A DNA stretch of 64,000 nt from Echinostoma caproni (taxonomy: Eukaryota > Platyhelminthes > Trematoda > Plagiorchiida > Echinostomatidae), in NCBI GenBank assembly GCA_900618425.1, contig UZAN01039982.1:2106-66105 (forward strand), read 5' to 3'. The notes beneath the pieces are model-generated. The model was given only the letters and a program-made list of their open reading frames with translations, was not told the DNA's origin and made no database searches. Both the position numbers and the translations under genes were made by a program. Within the stretch, counting starts at the first letter, position 1. Every line of letters begins with the position of its first letter. Shown here one piece after another: positions 34,301-47,400 of this stretch.

Positions 34301-37300
34301 TTGAGAACGAAATCTCCAAGAAGCATGTTTACCTAAATAAATAAATATAAATTATTGTCAGCATTCATTGCAGAAATTTGGGACCGTGAAAATTATATAG
34401 TGTGGGAAGAATTAGTTATGGGTTGCCCATGCAGTGAAAATTAGAAATATAATTGAGAAGAATGATTTACTATTCACGATATAATCGTCATTTTGTTTTT
34501 ATTACCATATAGTGTTTGCAATGTGTAAACTGGTTCAATGATAACAGACTTTGATGAATTATTTTTCAAAAGCTTAATTCACGCGTTTTCTGGATTGCAT
34601 CACAGTACTTGCTTTTGTGTGATAAGTGGCTCAAGTTGATGCAAATGAATGCGCTATCCACATTGGTCCTGCTAGAAGGGACGCGCATTGAAACAAGAGC
34701 AACGTGCATTATGTTATCCGGGGTTAAACTGTCCTCGCTATCTTGGAGTTATCAAACCTGTGGGTTATGAGTGACCAAGTAATTGGGTCGACAGTTCATA
34801 TGACCAACTTTGTGCCAAATTTAAGTACTAAAACACGACAAGGTTTACGAGTGTGGTGATGCATAGCGTATTCACGTGACAAATATGGTGTGTCACGAAT
34901 TGCGGCTGTTCGATAAGAGAGGGAGAGAGAGACTAACAGTATCAGTGCAGGTGATGGGAATGGGTAGTAAGTTCTTTAAAGGACGCAAAGCGGGAAAATT
35001 GTCAAGCTGAATGAGACACATGCGTGATAAATGTCACATACAATTTACTGTGCGAACTCCAAACAATGGAAAAATACATTATTCTGTGCTTTTTACAAGA
35101 ACCTTAGGTATGGCACGTATGTCACACTAAGTTGTTATGACTGAGCCACCATAGTTTCAATGAACCAAAATGCACTACATCAGCGAAAGACAGACGTGCT
35201 CCAAGTAGATCAATCTAAAGGTTCTTGTAAAGCAAATTTTCCATTAATCAAGAGCTGTGTATTACAAGAGTCAGACGGCTATGAAATAGGTAACTCACAT
35301 TTCGTCAAGCGTTATTTGACATTGTGAGAAGGTATTCGATGTGACAGCAGCAAAGCGGTTAATGATTGCAAATTTGTAAGCTACTATGCTAAGAATTTAT
35401 AATGTAATTATGTGTGGTCTTTTCTCTGGTCAACCATGTTTTCTGTGAAATGCATCACATTTTCTGCGTCTAGTAAACTGGAGTCAATAGAAAATACTAC
35501 TTAAAAGTTTTAAATTATTCAGAATAATTTCATTGTAGTTTTTGACATATTAGATCAGGTTTAAACGTTCACAAGTTGATACCGTGAATTTATCCCAGAA
35601 ATGTTTGATCTACTTTTGTAGTTCATGATCGACTATAGAGTGGTTTCTTGTCTTATTTATAAACTTCATTGACAATAGTCCTTATCACACTTCTCCATTA
35701 CATTGAAAACAATCACAACATACAATTCAGCTCCCTTGAGCCATGCCATCCGCATGAAAGTCCGATAATTTTAAGTATCGGATAAACAAACGGTTCTGTG
35801 GTCCAACTGCTGACGCGAGGAGAAAAAAACCGTGCAATAAATTGATTGAAAACAATATACCGCTATCTCAGTATTGATAACTATCACTGAAACTGTAACG
35901 CTGCGGTCATCCCATGATATGATTCACGTCAAATCCTCAGTGAAAGTATAATCAGATTATTCACTGGAGTACCTCCTTTCCACCTTTATGCTAGCAATCC
36001 ACGTCAGTTATATGATCGCCCGCCTCCACAGATGTCTTACAGATATTCCATGCACATTGTTCCTGTGATAAAATCAAACGCTAATATTGAACTGGAGCTG
36101 TGATTTTTATTATTTTACGGCCGATCCCCCAGTATAATCTTCCATCATTATTCCTCTCTATCGTAAAGCCATTTCATTCCCTTGCTAGTGATGGATTGGC
36201 AATTTAATGACGAACTGCAAAATTAGTATAGAAATGTGAGTTACTGAAAAGTGATTGCAGCGCTTCAGCAAACCATGGTTTACTTTGCTTTGAGTAGATA
36301 TTATGTATGTGAAAAGTGCTTTGTGAATGAATGTGGCCCACTGGTAAGCAGGTATTTGGTTTTATCCAACATAAATCTACAAACGATTGTAAAAGTCGGA
36401 AATAAAACTTTGAAATGAATTTTATCCCGGGTTCAATAGGGTTTGAGTTACGTCTGTCCTTGATTTTAGCGAACCAACTTCAACAGGTTTTGAGAAGTGA
36501 AAACTCTTCCAACTGAGCATTCCAGTCAAATGTTGTTGTTGGACACACCGAATCTATTCCAGTATTCTTTTTCTTTATCTTGGCTTTTCAATCAGTATAT
36601 TACAATATGCAATGTATACATATATACATATATATGTAAACTTCTTAAGGAACCTAAACAAAAGGGGAGAAACTAAGATACTGTGCAGAAGGTACTCTTT
36701 GCGAGTAGCGTGCTTTCATATATTTATAAGTATTCCATCTAACATTTAATTAGATTTTGAAATGGCTACACATATTGCAAACAAATAAAGAACAGGGGAT
36801 TGATCGTTTTTCATAAATTACCTCTCCACACATCTGTCAGTGAGAAAGATTATCATTTATCTAACGTGTGCTGCAATCATTTGCTTTATACTCTTAGGTA
36901 ATTATTATTCTGCTTTGTACTTGCTTAAGTTGCCGAGACATGAAACCAAGTAAATGCTCCCATGTGAATGAAACTCAATGTAGAAGCACGAAGTGACAAA
37001 CAAGCTTGTATTCAGCAGTAAGAAAACTGTTTTTTCTCGAAAATTGAAATTCAGCGCTGCAGAGTATTTGGAGTTAATATCGTCTTGAGACTAGATATAA
37101 GACTCACCGTGACCAAAAAATTCTTCTTTAGTTTATCCAGTCTCTGCGACTCCTCGGGGTAACAGAATGGGCTAGTCCATAAGATCTTGAGAATCGAAGT
37201 AGATTATTTATGGATATTGAGGTTGGCAGTTAGAAGAATTCCTACCACTTCCACTCCGGCCACCATATAACAGCGAACCTGCCTTTATGGTCAAACGTTA
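31350..37300. other. Intron 2, no recognised gene
   Basis: About 6 kb of AT-rich sequence without recognised coding domains. Minor features are a GTATATATGTACATATG microsatellite at about 32442-32471, a C-rich patch at 33041-33058 and a TATATA stretch near 36617-36640. Confidence 0.4.
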
Positions 37301-37524
37301 ACCCTATACAGGGAGCGGACTATCTGAGTCATGTCCATAGAGTTTGTTTTCAGTGGGTGTGCAACCCCATCTTGAAATAATACCCGGGAATCCTGATTTA
37401 ATACGCGGATAACCTTGATTGTAAAAGTTTCCGTGAGTTGCCCAATCATTTTAGTGTTTAGCCGTCTTGAGTGGCGTTCATGGATTCGAAAAATTGGGTC
37501 CCCTTTATCCAGTTCGTTAGAACC

Positions 37525-38285
37525 GAGAGAAGACAAAAACTGCTAGATTTTAACATTTCTCTTAATCTCTTCAGTCACTACGACGTAAAACAATTTGGTA
37601 TTTATGCGAGCAAGTTTTGATAACTACAGTAGTTAAACGAACAACTGTCAGCGAAAGAGTGGGGTGGGAAATCAGTTCCATGGCAGTCAGACTGATTGTG
37701 TAAGAAACTTTTGTGCGCACAAGGTTGGGTTACGTAACTTGATTAGCATTGAAAACACCGAAAACCTGGAGTTCATATTACGTAATAACGGTTTGAACGA
37801 CATTCGTGGGTCAGCGATATGTCCAGTTGTCATGAGATGTTTTGCGATTGATGACCCTGGATTTCTCTTACCAGTTCGACCTGTAAGACTTTGTTGCGTC
37901 ATCGATTATACCAACCACTTGGGAATGTGTTCAGACATCCGCTGTGCCAAGGGCCATTTCTTTTTGCCAGTGTAAGGGTCACGGCAACTGCAGTTGAATT
38001 GGTAGACGATATGTGAAGCAAAATTGTTCGGCTAGTTCTGTTTTAGATTGTCTAAACGAAGTCTTTGGGTATACGGTGTCAATCGAAGCTGTGCGGCAGG
38101 AAAAACAATGCCTCCTTGAGCTTTTGACGCATGTCGTTCATTTTATGATCACCTTTAAAGGCGAGTCTGACGAAGACGCTCTTCTTCGGTACTGCGCAGA
38201 CGGGATCAGCCGGTGTCTTTCGTCTCCTATGCACATCAACAAATTGAAATACTGTGACAACTTTGTTTGAAGTACCACTGATCAT
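37525..38285 (-). mobile_element. Penelope-like element, copy 2 (GIY-YIG part)
   Basis: The - strand starts with the RT-to-endonuclease linker VPKKSVFVRLAFKGDHKMND and MRQKLKEAL (38079-38285). It continues in a shifted frame with YQFNCSCRD, YTGKKKWPLAQRMSEHIPKW and then SSIAKHLMTTGHIADPRMSF (37687-37902). This is the GIY-YIG nuclease pattern with the H-x-x-x-T-G-H block. The low end (about 37541-37596) resembles the terminal repeat of copy 1. RT is missing, so the copy is truncated. Confidence 0.75.
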
Positions 38286-38638
38286 TTTTTCGACACGTAT
38301 GGATGGAGCGTGAAGCAGTCGACAATGAAATTACTTGAACTGGAAGAACCGACGGACGAACATACTCTTCACGCCGCTTTATTTGCTGAAGAGGAAAAGC
38401 CATTTATTTTGGTTACTTCTAACATAATAAAGGTATATCTCATCAATAAATTTTTTATCCTCCGAGGAAAGGTTACTTGAATGTTTTGCACCCATGAGTT
38501 CATTATTACTGTGAGCGAAATAATAATGCAACCATGCAGTTACTTGGTCCAAGTTATCATACATATGACTAGAAAATTGGTTTCCTTTGAAAGTAGTACA
38601 ATCACATTGACACTTGTCAGGAACAGAGTTACGTTCTT

Positions 38639-38657
38639 GTGTGTGTGTGTGTGTCTG
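38639..38657. repeat. TG dinucleotide microsatellite
   Basis: About eight TG units in a row, ending in TCTG. Confidence 0.9.
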
Positions 38658-38699
38658 TAATGAGATCATCGCTTCTTAACCAGTTCACTAACGAAAAAG

Positions 38700-40830
38700 A
38701 GTAGTACCGGTAAGAGGAATGCACTAATCATGCAAAAAATGGTTCCATGTGTGTCGTCATCATTGTGTTCGTATTCTGGGTGATCAGCCTTTCACCGCCC
38801 AATGCTTGATAGTCAGAACAACTCCCCGTTGATAGTGTACAAAGTACGTTCACACGACGTATTGTATGTTGCTACGTTCAATGTTAGTTGGCTGTTGAAT
38901 AAACACCTACAGTTGTTCATGATGAATCAAAGGGCTAATAGAAAATGTTGCCCTATTTCAAAGTTAGTGGTAAAGCCGCAGTTGTGTCCCAGTTTCCGAA
39001 GCGTCTAATCAGCTCCACCTGATCGACTGATTTATTACTAGATTTTGTCGGCTTTGCTGATGAAAAAATCTCAAACATCCAAGAGACACTTGATTGGTAA
39101 GTTCTAAGCTTTCAGGAAGAATACTTTTTGAGACACAACTGAATTTGAGACTATCATTCATATTAAGGTTTCAACAGTTACTCCGTGGTTTCAGGAATTT
39201 TTAGACGTTTCTGACGAAACTGTTCAAGACAAAAAGTTTTACAACCGCAAGGCAACACTCACTGACTAAACATTGCAGAAATGGTTGGTTCACCTTGTGG
39301 CATGGGAGACCGACAGCTTATTATTCTACAATAAATGAATATAAACCCTTGTTATAAGATAAGGTTGGCAATTGAAAAATATCAGCATTTCTCAAGGTTG
39401 CTTTTTATATCCCCTGAGATATGTGATATTAATTTATCATATTCCAGAAAATGCAATTCACCAGTATAAGATGTTTTTGGGATAATTCTATTTAGAGTTC
39501 TATTGATTTGAACCGGTTAATGAACGTGAAGCGATTTATGTAATTATTTTTTCACGCATCCACGAGGACTATTGGTAGAAATATACAGTAATTTATTTGT
39601 GAAGTCACTCATTTTTTGCTTTGAATAAGCATAATCTCACAAAAATAGAAGTATCTGGTGAGTGATGACGTTCTCAGCGGATTTTAGTTTTCTTCAAACT
39701 AAAGTTTTTTTTACTCTTGATTAGTTGAGTTGCAAAAGTGATCTAAAAACTTCGGACCTCTGTATTGAAAATCTCCAAGTTGATGATACAGGAATCTCAC
39801 AGGATTCCATATTTCAGTTTTACTCCTTATTTATAGGGTTTTAGAGTGAGTGCCTTTTCTCATAAAAAATGTCTGCTTGCTTACTTCATCTGATTTCACA
39901 TAAACAAAATAGTAATCTTCAGTTTAATGACCATGTTCAAAAGCCGGGCTTCACGTTATCCTGATGCGATTGTTTTCCGGATTTTGGAGATTTTTTCATT
40001 ACGGATGTAAGAGCATAACATTTATTGCTGTGTTCATGTGATCTTTCATCTATTGGTCGTAAAATAAGTATGATAATTATGACTGTTCTATTCTATTCTC
40101 GTTTTCGCAAGTCTGAGCTAGGTCTATGGTTGAAAACTAAACTATATTTCAGCCTTATACAAAACCGAGTTGTCGACTTCGCAACTGCCAGCAAAGATTG
40201 ATTGGGAGAAAAAATAGATGAATACGTGTGGTTTTCTGGCGTGAGTCGATGAAGATAGATACCGTCTCATACTGATACTATCTACAGCAATGGAATACAT
40301 TTATCGACAAATAGTAAATGATGATGATAATCTGGAAAGGTAAATTGTTTTCCTTTTTTTATTACACACTTTCGTGTGATGAACAGCAGACGGGGTAAAC
40401 CCCATAGTCACGAGGACCTGCCGTTCAGTAATGGAAACCAGTAACCTAAGCCCCGGGACTTGGAGTGGTTAACCACATAAGGCCCCGATAGGTCAGGTGT
40501 GGTATTGGTGGTTTGTTGAGTGAATCAGCTATCTCATTCCATGTGTGCATCCATCAAATGCAATAACATGCTTGAAAATAATAGAAAATGTTAAGCTACA
40601 TACTGCGTTATTTTAAGTATCAAACTGGACATCGAAATCCGTTGGGATAGTGTTTCGTGAAATGGTTCTTTAATCGTGACTGATAAACGGCCCCAGGGAA
40701 TTTGCAGAAATGATTAATATCTAGATTTGGTTATTTGCATAAGCACACTTGGAATGATCAGATATTGATGTCTGGATGACTAATTGTATGTTCATAGATA
40801 AATAACGCGGTTTTATCACAATTTATTTTG
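38700..40830. other. End of intron 2, no recognised gene
   Basis: No domain was recognised. A GC-richer patch at about 40375-40510 stands out from the AT-rich surroundings and is probably an unidentified repeat. Confidence 0.35.
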
Positions 40831-40835
40831 CACAG

Positions 40836-41011
40836 GGTATGGCTGCCGAACAAACTGGTCAGCTTAATGTGGGCGATGCGATTCTCAGCGTGAACGGAGA
40901 GGATTTGCGCAATAGTACGCATGACGAGGCGGTGAAGGCACTGAAGCGAGCGGGTCGCATAGTGGAACTGGAAGTGAAGCACATGCACGAGGTCACACCT
41001 TATTTCCGACG
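40836..41011 (+). CDS. Syntrophin exon 3 of the visible series (PDZ end)
   Basis: It encodes residues 90-147 plus two bases of 148. The block starts [20 protein letters not shown], continues [20 protein letters not shown] and [10 protein letters not shown], and ends HEVTPYFR. It completes the PDZ domain, matching the syntrophin pattern [47 protein letters not shown], and PYF marks the start of the PH insert's return. The acceptor is TTTGCACAG|GG (exon starts 40836, phase 0); the donor is CGACG|GTAAGT after 41011, phase 2. Intron 2 is 21,049 bp including the gap. His in the THDE segment is the class I PDZ histidine that contacts the ligand Ser/Thr. Confidence 0.95.
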
Positions 41012-41307
41012 GTAAGTGTTCCTCCATGCAATATCATATATCCGATGAACTCTCTATGGATTTTTCATCATGCTTTTGGTGAAAGAAGAAATACGGTGCA
41101 AAATATTCACTAATTTCCCAACCAACTGTAGAAGATTGTCGGTATGACGAATAGTTTCATTTTTCTTCTCAGAAGAAATCCCCGCACCCGTGGATCACAG
41201 CAGTCTGATCCATTATCTCACAGTTTGATATATCTATTTTCAAAATGGTTTGTAGGAGGGCAGAAGGAAATGTTGAGCTATAGCTATAGATATATTTACA
41301 TAGTCGT

Positions 41308-41361
41308 GAGATGACTACACGTGCCCCGAAGTAGTTTCGGTTATAACAATTCATCAGACTT
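41308..41361 (-). ncRNA. Hammerhead-like motif, probably degenerate
   Basis: On the - strand the motif reads AAGT, then CTGATGA (41351-41357), a weak stem II, GAAA (41335-41338), and a 5-bp stem III ACTAC/GTAGT (41331-41335 with 41314-41318). A GTC cleavage triplet ends at 41313, followed by ATCTC. The core CUGAUGA, GAAA and GUH are all present and stem III pairs. Stem I pairs only partly, and stem II begins with an A-C mismatch, so activity is doubtful. Similar motifs occur in termini of Penelope-like elements. Confidence 0.35.
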
Positions 41362-41459
41362 CTAAACGTTTCAGTTAAACCAAGCAGTCTACCAATACAT
41401 ATAGAAAATACGTCGAAAGATTTATTTGGAATGCAGAAAAAATAATTAAAGACACTACG

Positions 41460-44400
41460 CACTTCAAATTCTGGTTAACATAATCAAAATGATATCGAAT
41501 CTCTTTTCATTGTGGCAATTAACGCTTCTATTGGGTCAATCATAAACTTATGTTTTGTTATTGCTGCAAGGCACACGAAAGCTTTAGTTTGTCTTGTTAG
41601 TCTAAATAGTAGAAAAAAGCACTCTTCCATAATGTTCCCAAAACAGTGACTAATCGTTCTAACCTAAGAGCAATAAATGCCACCAAATGAAAACCTCAGT
41701 GCTAGTCACAGTTATCAATAGGTATCGTTGCTACATTGGTGGACACTTGATATTGGTTGCTACTTGGTCTGCTTGTTTCAGCTCGTCTGTAGTCAGTTTA
41801 CTTAGGTCAAGCTGCACTGCAATGCAAGGTGATACACCGATCAATTTGATATCGAGTGCACATGCATGAGAAATGTGATCAACTTACCAATAAATCTGAT
41901 AAGTTCGGACGTCGACACTTTTGTGACACCATGCGACTGTTTGGCACGCAAGAACGATAGCTGATAGATGAGTCCTACGAAACCAGACAACCCGTCAGTA
42001 CACAAATATATAAATATTCCACGCACAAGGATATAAGCGATAAAGAGTGATCATACAGAAAACTCAGCACGTTAGTTATCGATGATGACGTAGCTCCGCG
42101 GTGAAACAGACAGGGGATGTTTGTTACTTAAAAGATAATTAGCATCACTGGTATCTGGTTGTAGATCCATGATGACAGAAATAAGTTTTTGACCAGAAAT
42201 GGAAATTATCGAATCTCCAGAGAGTATGTAGTTGCCCTCTAAGCTAAAGTACAGTACTGCGCTTTTTGTTTCTAATCCAATAATGAAACCCAGCGCCCTC
42301 AAAAAGTCATTCGGCTAATCTATTATTCATTTTCACGTGTTTTCCTGAGCACTGTATCCTATAACCGAATAGTGCACAATTAGAACAGATGAAAAATTTA
42401 GATAGGCGCAAGCCTTACATGTTTCAGTTGAAGGACCAAGGAGGACAGCAGTTTCAGTAATAAATCACGTTCTCCAGTACATTAACCAATTGTGGTCTAT
42501 ACTCGATACATTCACGAAGAACACAGTAATATTCCGTAAATCTGAAGTTAAACTGCCATACGTAACCCATCAGAAACGGGTTTACCACTTTTGTTGGTAC
42601 GCAAACTGCGAACTTTGCAGAAATTAACCGACAATTGAATCTTCCTGAAACCCGTAACTCGTTTGTGATTTTGTGCTGGTCTGGAACAGACCAAAATACC
42701 GTTGAAACAATAAAGGTATGCTACCATGAAAATGTAACTGTTATCTACACTTGGTGTATTCAAAAACCTACGTCTTCTCCATATTTCCTCACCCGTTGAT
42801 GGCTGTTTCTACGATGATCAGAATCAACGTTTTAAGGTCTGTAAACTACCCGGAAGACCCTAGACAAAAGTGGTAGTCAGGAAAGCAGCTACAAAAGCTG
42901 TTTATTGTTCGACAATAGATAGACTGTTGCAAAAAATATCTTCTAAGTGACTGGGATAGACCGTAAGTTGTGAAAATATTGATATTCAAAATATGAACTA
43001 AAAGTAATTTGCCTTCTGTGTGCTCACAGTTATCAGATTCACACTTGTCTCATACTGCCCGATGATTTCATGTGTTAACTAATGATGTAGAAATCAAATG
43101 AAATTGATTATTCTTTCTTTGTGCACACTAGCAATGAAATCAATTGTTTTCAAATCTGTGCATCTAGTAATTAGGCACAAGAATGCATTTGTGAACCTTT
43201 TTGACACAAAAATTTCAACCGCGATTTTTCCGCTTTTAAACCTAACAGAAACTCAAAATTTTATACTACCTGTTTTTCAAGATGGATGAAACCTATGAGA
43301 CAGTTTAACAAGGTATTTGTGCCAACTTCTGCCTATTCGGTAGCGTCCCTGAGAAATATCACACAGAAGAAAGGTTAAAATTGTAGCTTTTCCCACTATG
43401 AAAACTAGGGAAGAAAGTTCAAATCGCCATCATGCCAACTATTCCAGACTACATTGCACGTTGATTGAGACTGATCATCGGTCTTCAGCTTTGCACTTCT
43501 TATTTCATCCATACACCTATACACTCAGAATGCGTCGGAATCCAGTTTTGCTCTCCTTGTAGTTCATCAGTACTGCTTGCACACCCACCTTTGAAGTTTA
43601 TAACAGTCGTATGGAAGGCGCATATGTTATCTGTCTGCACTAGACAACTTTTAAACGGAGGCCGGTTAGTTTGCATGAATCATTAGCAAGCCCCATTGGT
43701 GATAATGTGGTTCAAAACACATAACTTCACATTTAACCCTGATTAATCCTTAAGCGTAGCAGGAAAACATTTTAAGACAGTTTAATGTGTGATCTGTTAT
43801 TGTAAATTCACAATCAACGGAGAGTATATTATACTACTAGCGGAACGGTAACACCGCAAATCATACTTATTTATAATTTCTCAGTACTAAAGGGAACATC
43901 ATTAAGATGGCTTTTTTTACCAAGAGTCCATAAGTTTGAAAACTTCAAAAAGAACGTGGGTACTTGTGTTAATTTAGTAAGGAGTAACTACACTTATTTT
44001 ATATTGCTGATATGGAGAACTATCCCTTTCAGCAAAATTGAATAACAACCTGCGAAGAAAGCTTACTGATGGTCCTGAATCAAGCAGCGCTCATACCCTA
44101 TGCTGATGATCTGCTTATGAGTAGATTTGTATAAACCACTGAGCTAGGACATGGCACATATTGTAAACATGTGAAACACCATTTGTAAAACTGAAGCGTT
44201 TCACTGGTTTTCTATTGGTTACAATGAAGCAGTCGGTTCTGTGCAATGCAATTAGACTGTTTCCGGTGTGAAGTGATTGGAAATCTTTGAATGAAACCAC
44301 GGAATACAAAAGACAATGCCGTAGGCCTTGACTATTTTGGTTTATCAAGTTGCTGACTGTTCGGATGAGTCAAAATGACTACACTTTATCCGGTTCATTT

Positions 44401-47400
44401 GAAAGCTAGTGTTCTGATGTCTCACTTGAACAACATTTACACACAGAGACTAATACACATCGAACTGAGTAGGACGGTATTTATGAAAGGATTGCTCAAT
44501 TTGAAAGGATAACTAAGTGAGCTTTAGCTTGGCAACTCACTTGCACAGAAAATGTAATAGTGGAATAAGAGAGTAATTGCAAGGAAAACGTCTGCCGCAT
44601 ATTTTGTATCAAGTCTTTACATTTAAAGGTTTTTGTAACTTTTTCATTATCCGATTATCTTTTGACAAACATATGAAGTGTACTCACTGATGCTTCAAGA
44701 AATATAATGCATTCAAGCATTCATGTAAACAATGTACCACATATTGAGTACGATTATCCACAAGAATCAACTCATTTATAATGAATACTATCAAGTTGCT
44801 GATTTTACAGGATTAAAAAGCCGGTGATGTCATAATTTCGAATCGTCTTCAGCTATTCACCAGGGGAAACACAGAACTCAAGAAAACTCCAATAAATAAC
44901 CATACGTTAGGTTTAACCATTGCTTACAGTCCTTCAACTTATGAAATACTAACGTGATCACATGAGAAGTAAGGTCAATAGAAATAGCGAAATGATAGTG
45001 ATATAAATGTTAATAATGTAATTATTCACGTCTGAAAGCCTTCCTGCTCGTCATCATCAGTATTAAACCCAGAGTAATTTCACCTGAGTAATTCATTGTT
45101 CACTGATGCATTTATTGCCTTGTCCTTTCCAGTGGAGTGAATAGCTGTTGATTAGTTACCGGCATCCTCACGGATCGTTGATTCAAAATATCAAAGTAAA
45201 TTCTGAATCGTGTAGTGTTCACAAGAATCGAATCATTAATAAAACACTGTGTTTGGCGGGTTAGAAATGTTTGAAACAATTGGGACCTAGTTTCAAAATT
45301 TTAGGCTTTCACATTTTCCAAAGAATTAGGTCTATGCTTTATACGTTTTGCAATATGATCACAGGCAGTAATCGATATCGCTTTACGTTGAATTGAATCT
45401 GGTTAAGCCCGAATCGGGGAAGTAAACAAATCTTAACCAAGCAACAAAGGAATGATAAATGACTACTTCAACCTCTTCAAATGGATCAAAAATTCACAGG
45501 AGGCAATTCAAAATTTAAGTCAAAAACTGTTTCATTTAACCCATAAATGAATATTCAGCTGCCAAATGTTCAACAGATACAACTTGAAAAAATCGATTTC
45601 ATTGATTGCACACTCATAGAAATCACTAGATGTTCAGGGTGGATTAAGGAAAATAAAATCTGTGTGATGCAAATATTAGGTGTGATGGGGAATCGTGGAT
45701 GAGGTGTATGCTTTGCTTGTGTGTCAATCTGTTTGTGCGCATATTGCGTGATCGCATTATTGATAAACATGGATAACGCAAAATGGACGTGACCGGGCCC
45801 AACAGTAATGCTACTATTCTTGATGAATTAAAAGCATTCGTGATTTGAAAAATGACGGAGGCCGTTTTCGTATTGAAAAACATAAAGGTGATGCAGTAAA
45901 AATGTTAATTTCAACATGCAGTCATAAAGATGTGTGGCAGAAATCTTCGGAATTTGTTTCTCTAATCTCTGATACTCAAAATCTTAATAGTGATATGATA
46001 TGTATGTTTAAGCATTCATATGGAATTTTGAGAGGCCCAAAATTTATTTCGATGCATATAGTTCCGAGGCATTCTTCAGTTGGACTTCATTGATTTTCTC
46101 CTTCATCAGTAATGAAAAACAAACAGTTCACGGACTAAGCTACCATTGTGCCTCCGACAACTTTATTCAGCAATGTCAGTGGACCATACCCATCACTCAT
46201 CTGACTGGGGCGTAAACAACTTTTCTTGTCTTTTTGGTTCAGGGACGCGCGGATTTCACTATTGCCTGTCAATTACTGAACTGCGTCATATTTGGGTCGG
46301 AATTAATAAGCACACTTTATCTTATTTGTGAATCATTCATGTTACGTTTATGAGCCGCTGTAACTATTCTATGCTACTTGAAACTTGACCAAACCTGATC
46401 ACTGTGTACCAGTAACCTCACTGGGGTTGAATTCACTTCAGTGATGTCAGTCAATGCTGCCTGACCTAGTTGCTAGATTTTAGTGCACAACAGTATTGGT
46501 TCTCTCTACCGCTCGTATATGGTAGGTGTGCACACGTCATACCAAGTGCCAGAAAGGCAACTATGAGGGATAGAGGGGTTGGCTTGTATTCAGTTTACCG
46601 ATAGTACCACGTATCCCGTTTATTTGTTTTTCATTCCCTTCAAAGCAGCTAAGTGCCAAGGGCAAACATCTGCTTGGAACAAATATAAAGTGAATTTCAG
46701 AACAGCCCGTGCTTTAAGACTTGTATTTCAAACACGGTTTGTAGTAAAATAATAATTTTATTCATTTTATGCAAACAATATTAGCTTCCTTCATGTTGGA
46801 CCATATTAAATGAACTTTGTAAATTTTACAATACACACGGATGCAGCTACTACTAATTGGGTAAATTTTATTGGTTTTTCGTCAAATATATTAGAAACCT
46901 TTCCTACGATTATAAATGATGAATTAGCTTAATTAATCGCATGTATACAGAAGGTATAGCATGGATGAATGCGATTGATTCACTTCCTTAACCCACCAAT
47001 CTACTAGGAAATATCAAAGAGCCGTGGTGCTAAGACGAGTCAGTTCACAAGCAGCTTGGTTATAAAGTTTGAGAGGACAGCTTAAAAAAACGTGCATGCT
47101 ATTCATACTGTGACTAGTTGACGTAATGCGGTTTCTGTATCGGCACAGTTCAATATCCGAACAATTCATAGTGAATGATTAAGGTTTCACAGATATTTCT
47201 ATTCTTTACCCCATAAAGCAAACAAACATTTTACGCACTTTTATTTTTATTTTGTTGTATCTAACAGAAATTTCACAGTATCTATTGGGCCCCTACAAAA
47301 TCAGACTCAAAAGCACAATGTCATTATTAAATGAATAGTACTTTTCATGGTGTATGAGTCTCTACTTTAATTAACAGAACCATTGTAGAGATCCCAATTT

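Noticed and set aside
41169..41462. 97-codon - strand open frame after exon 3
   Set aside because: Chance length, no domain, and it overlaps the hammerhead-like motif.
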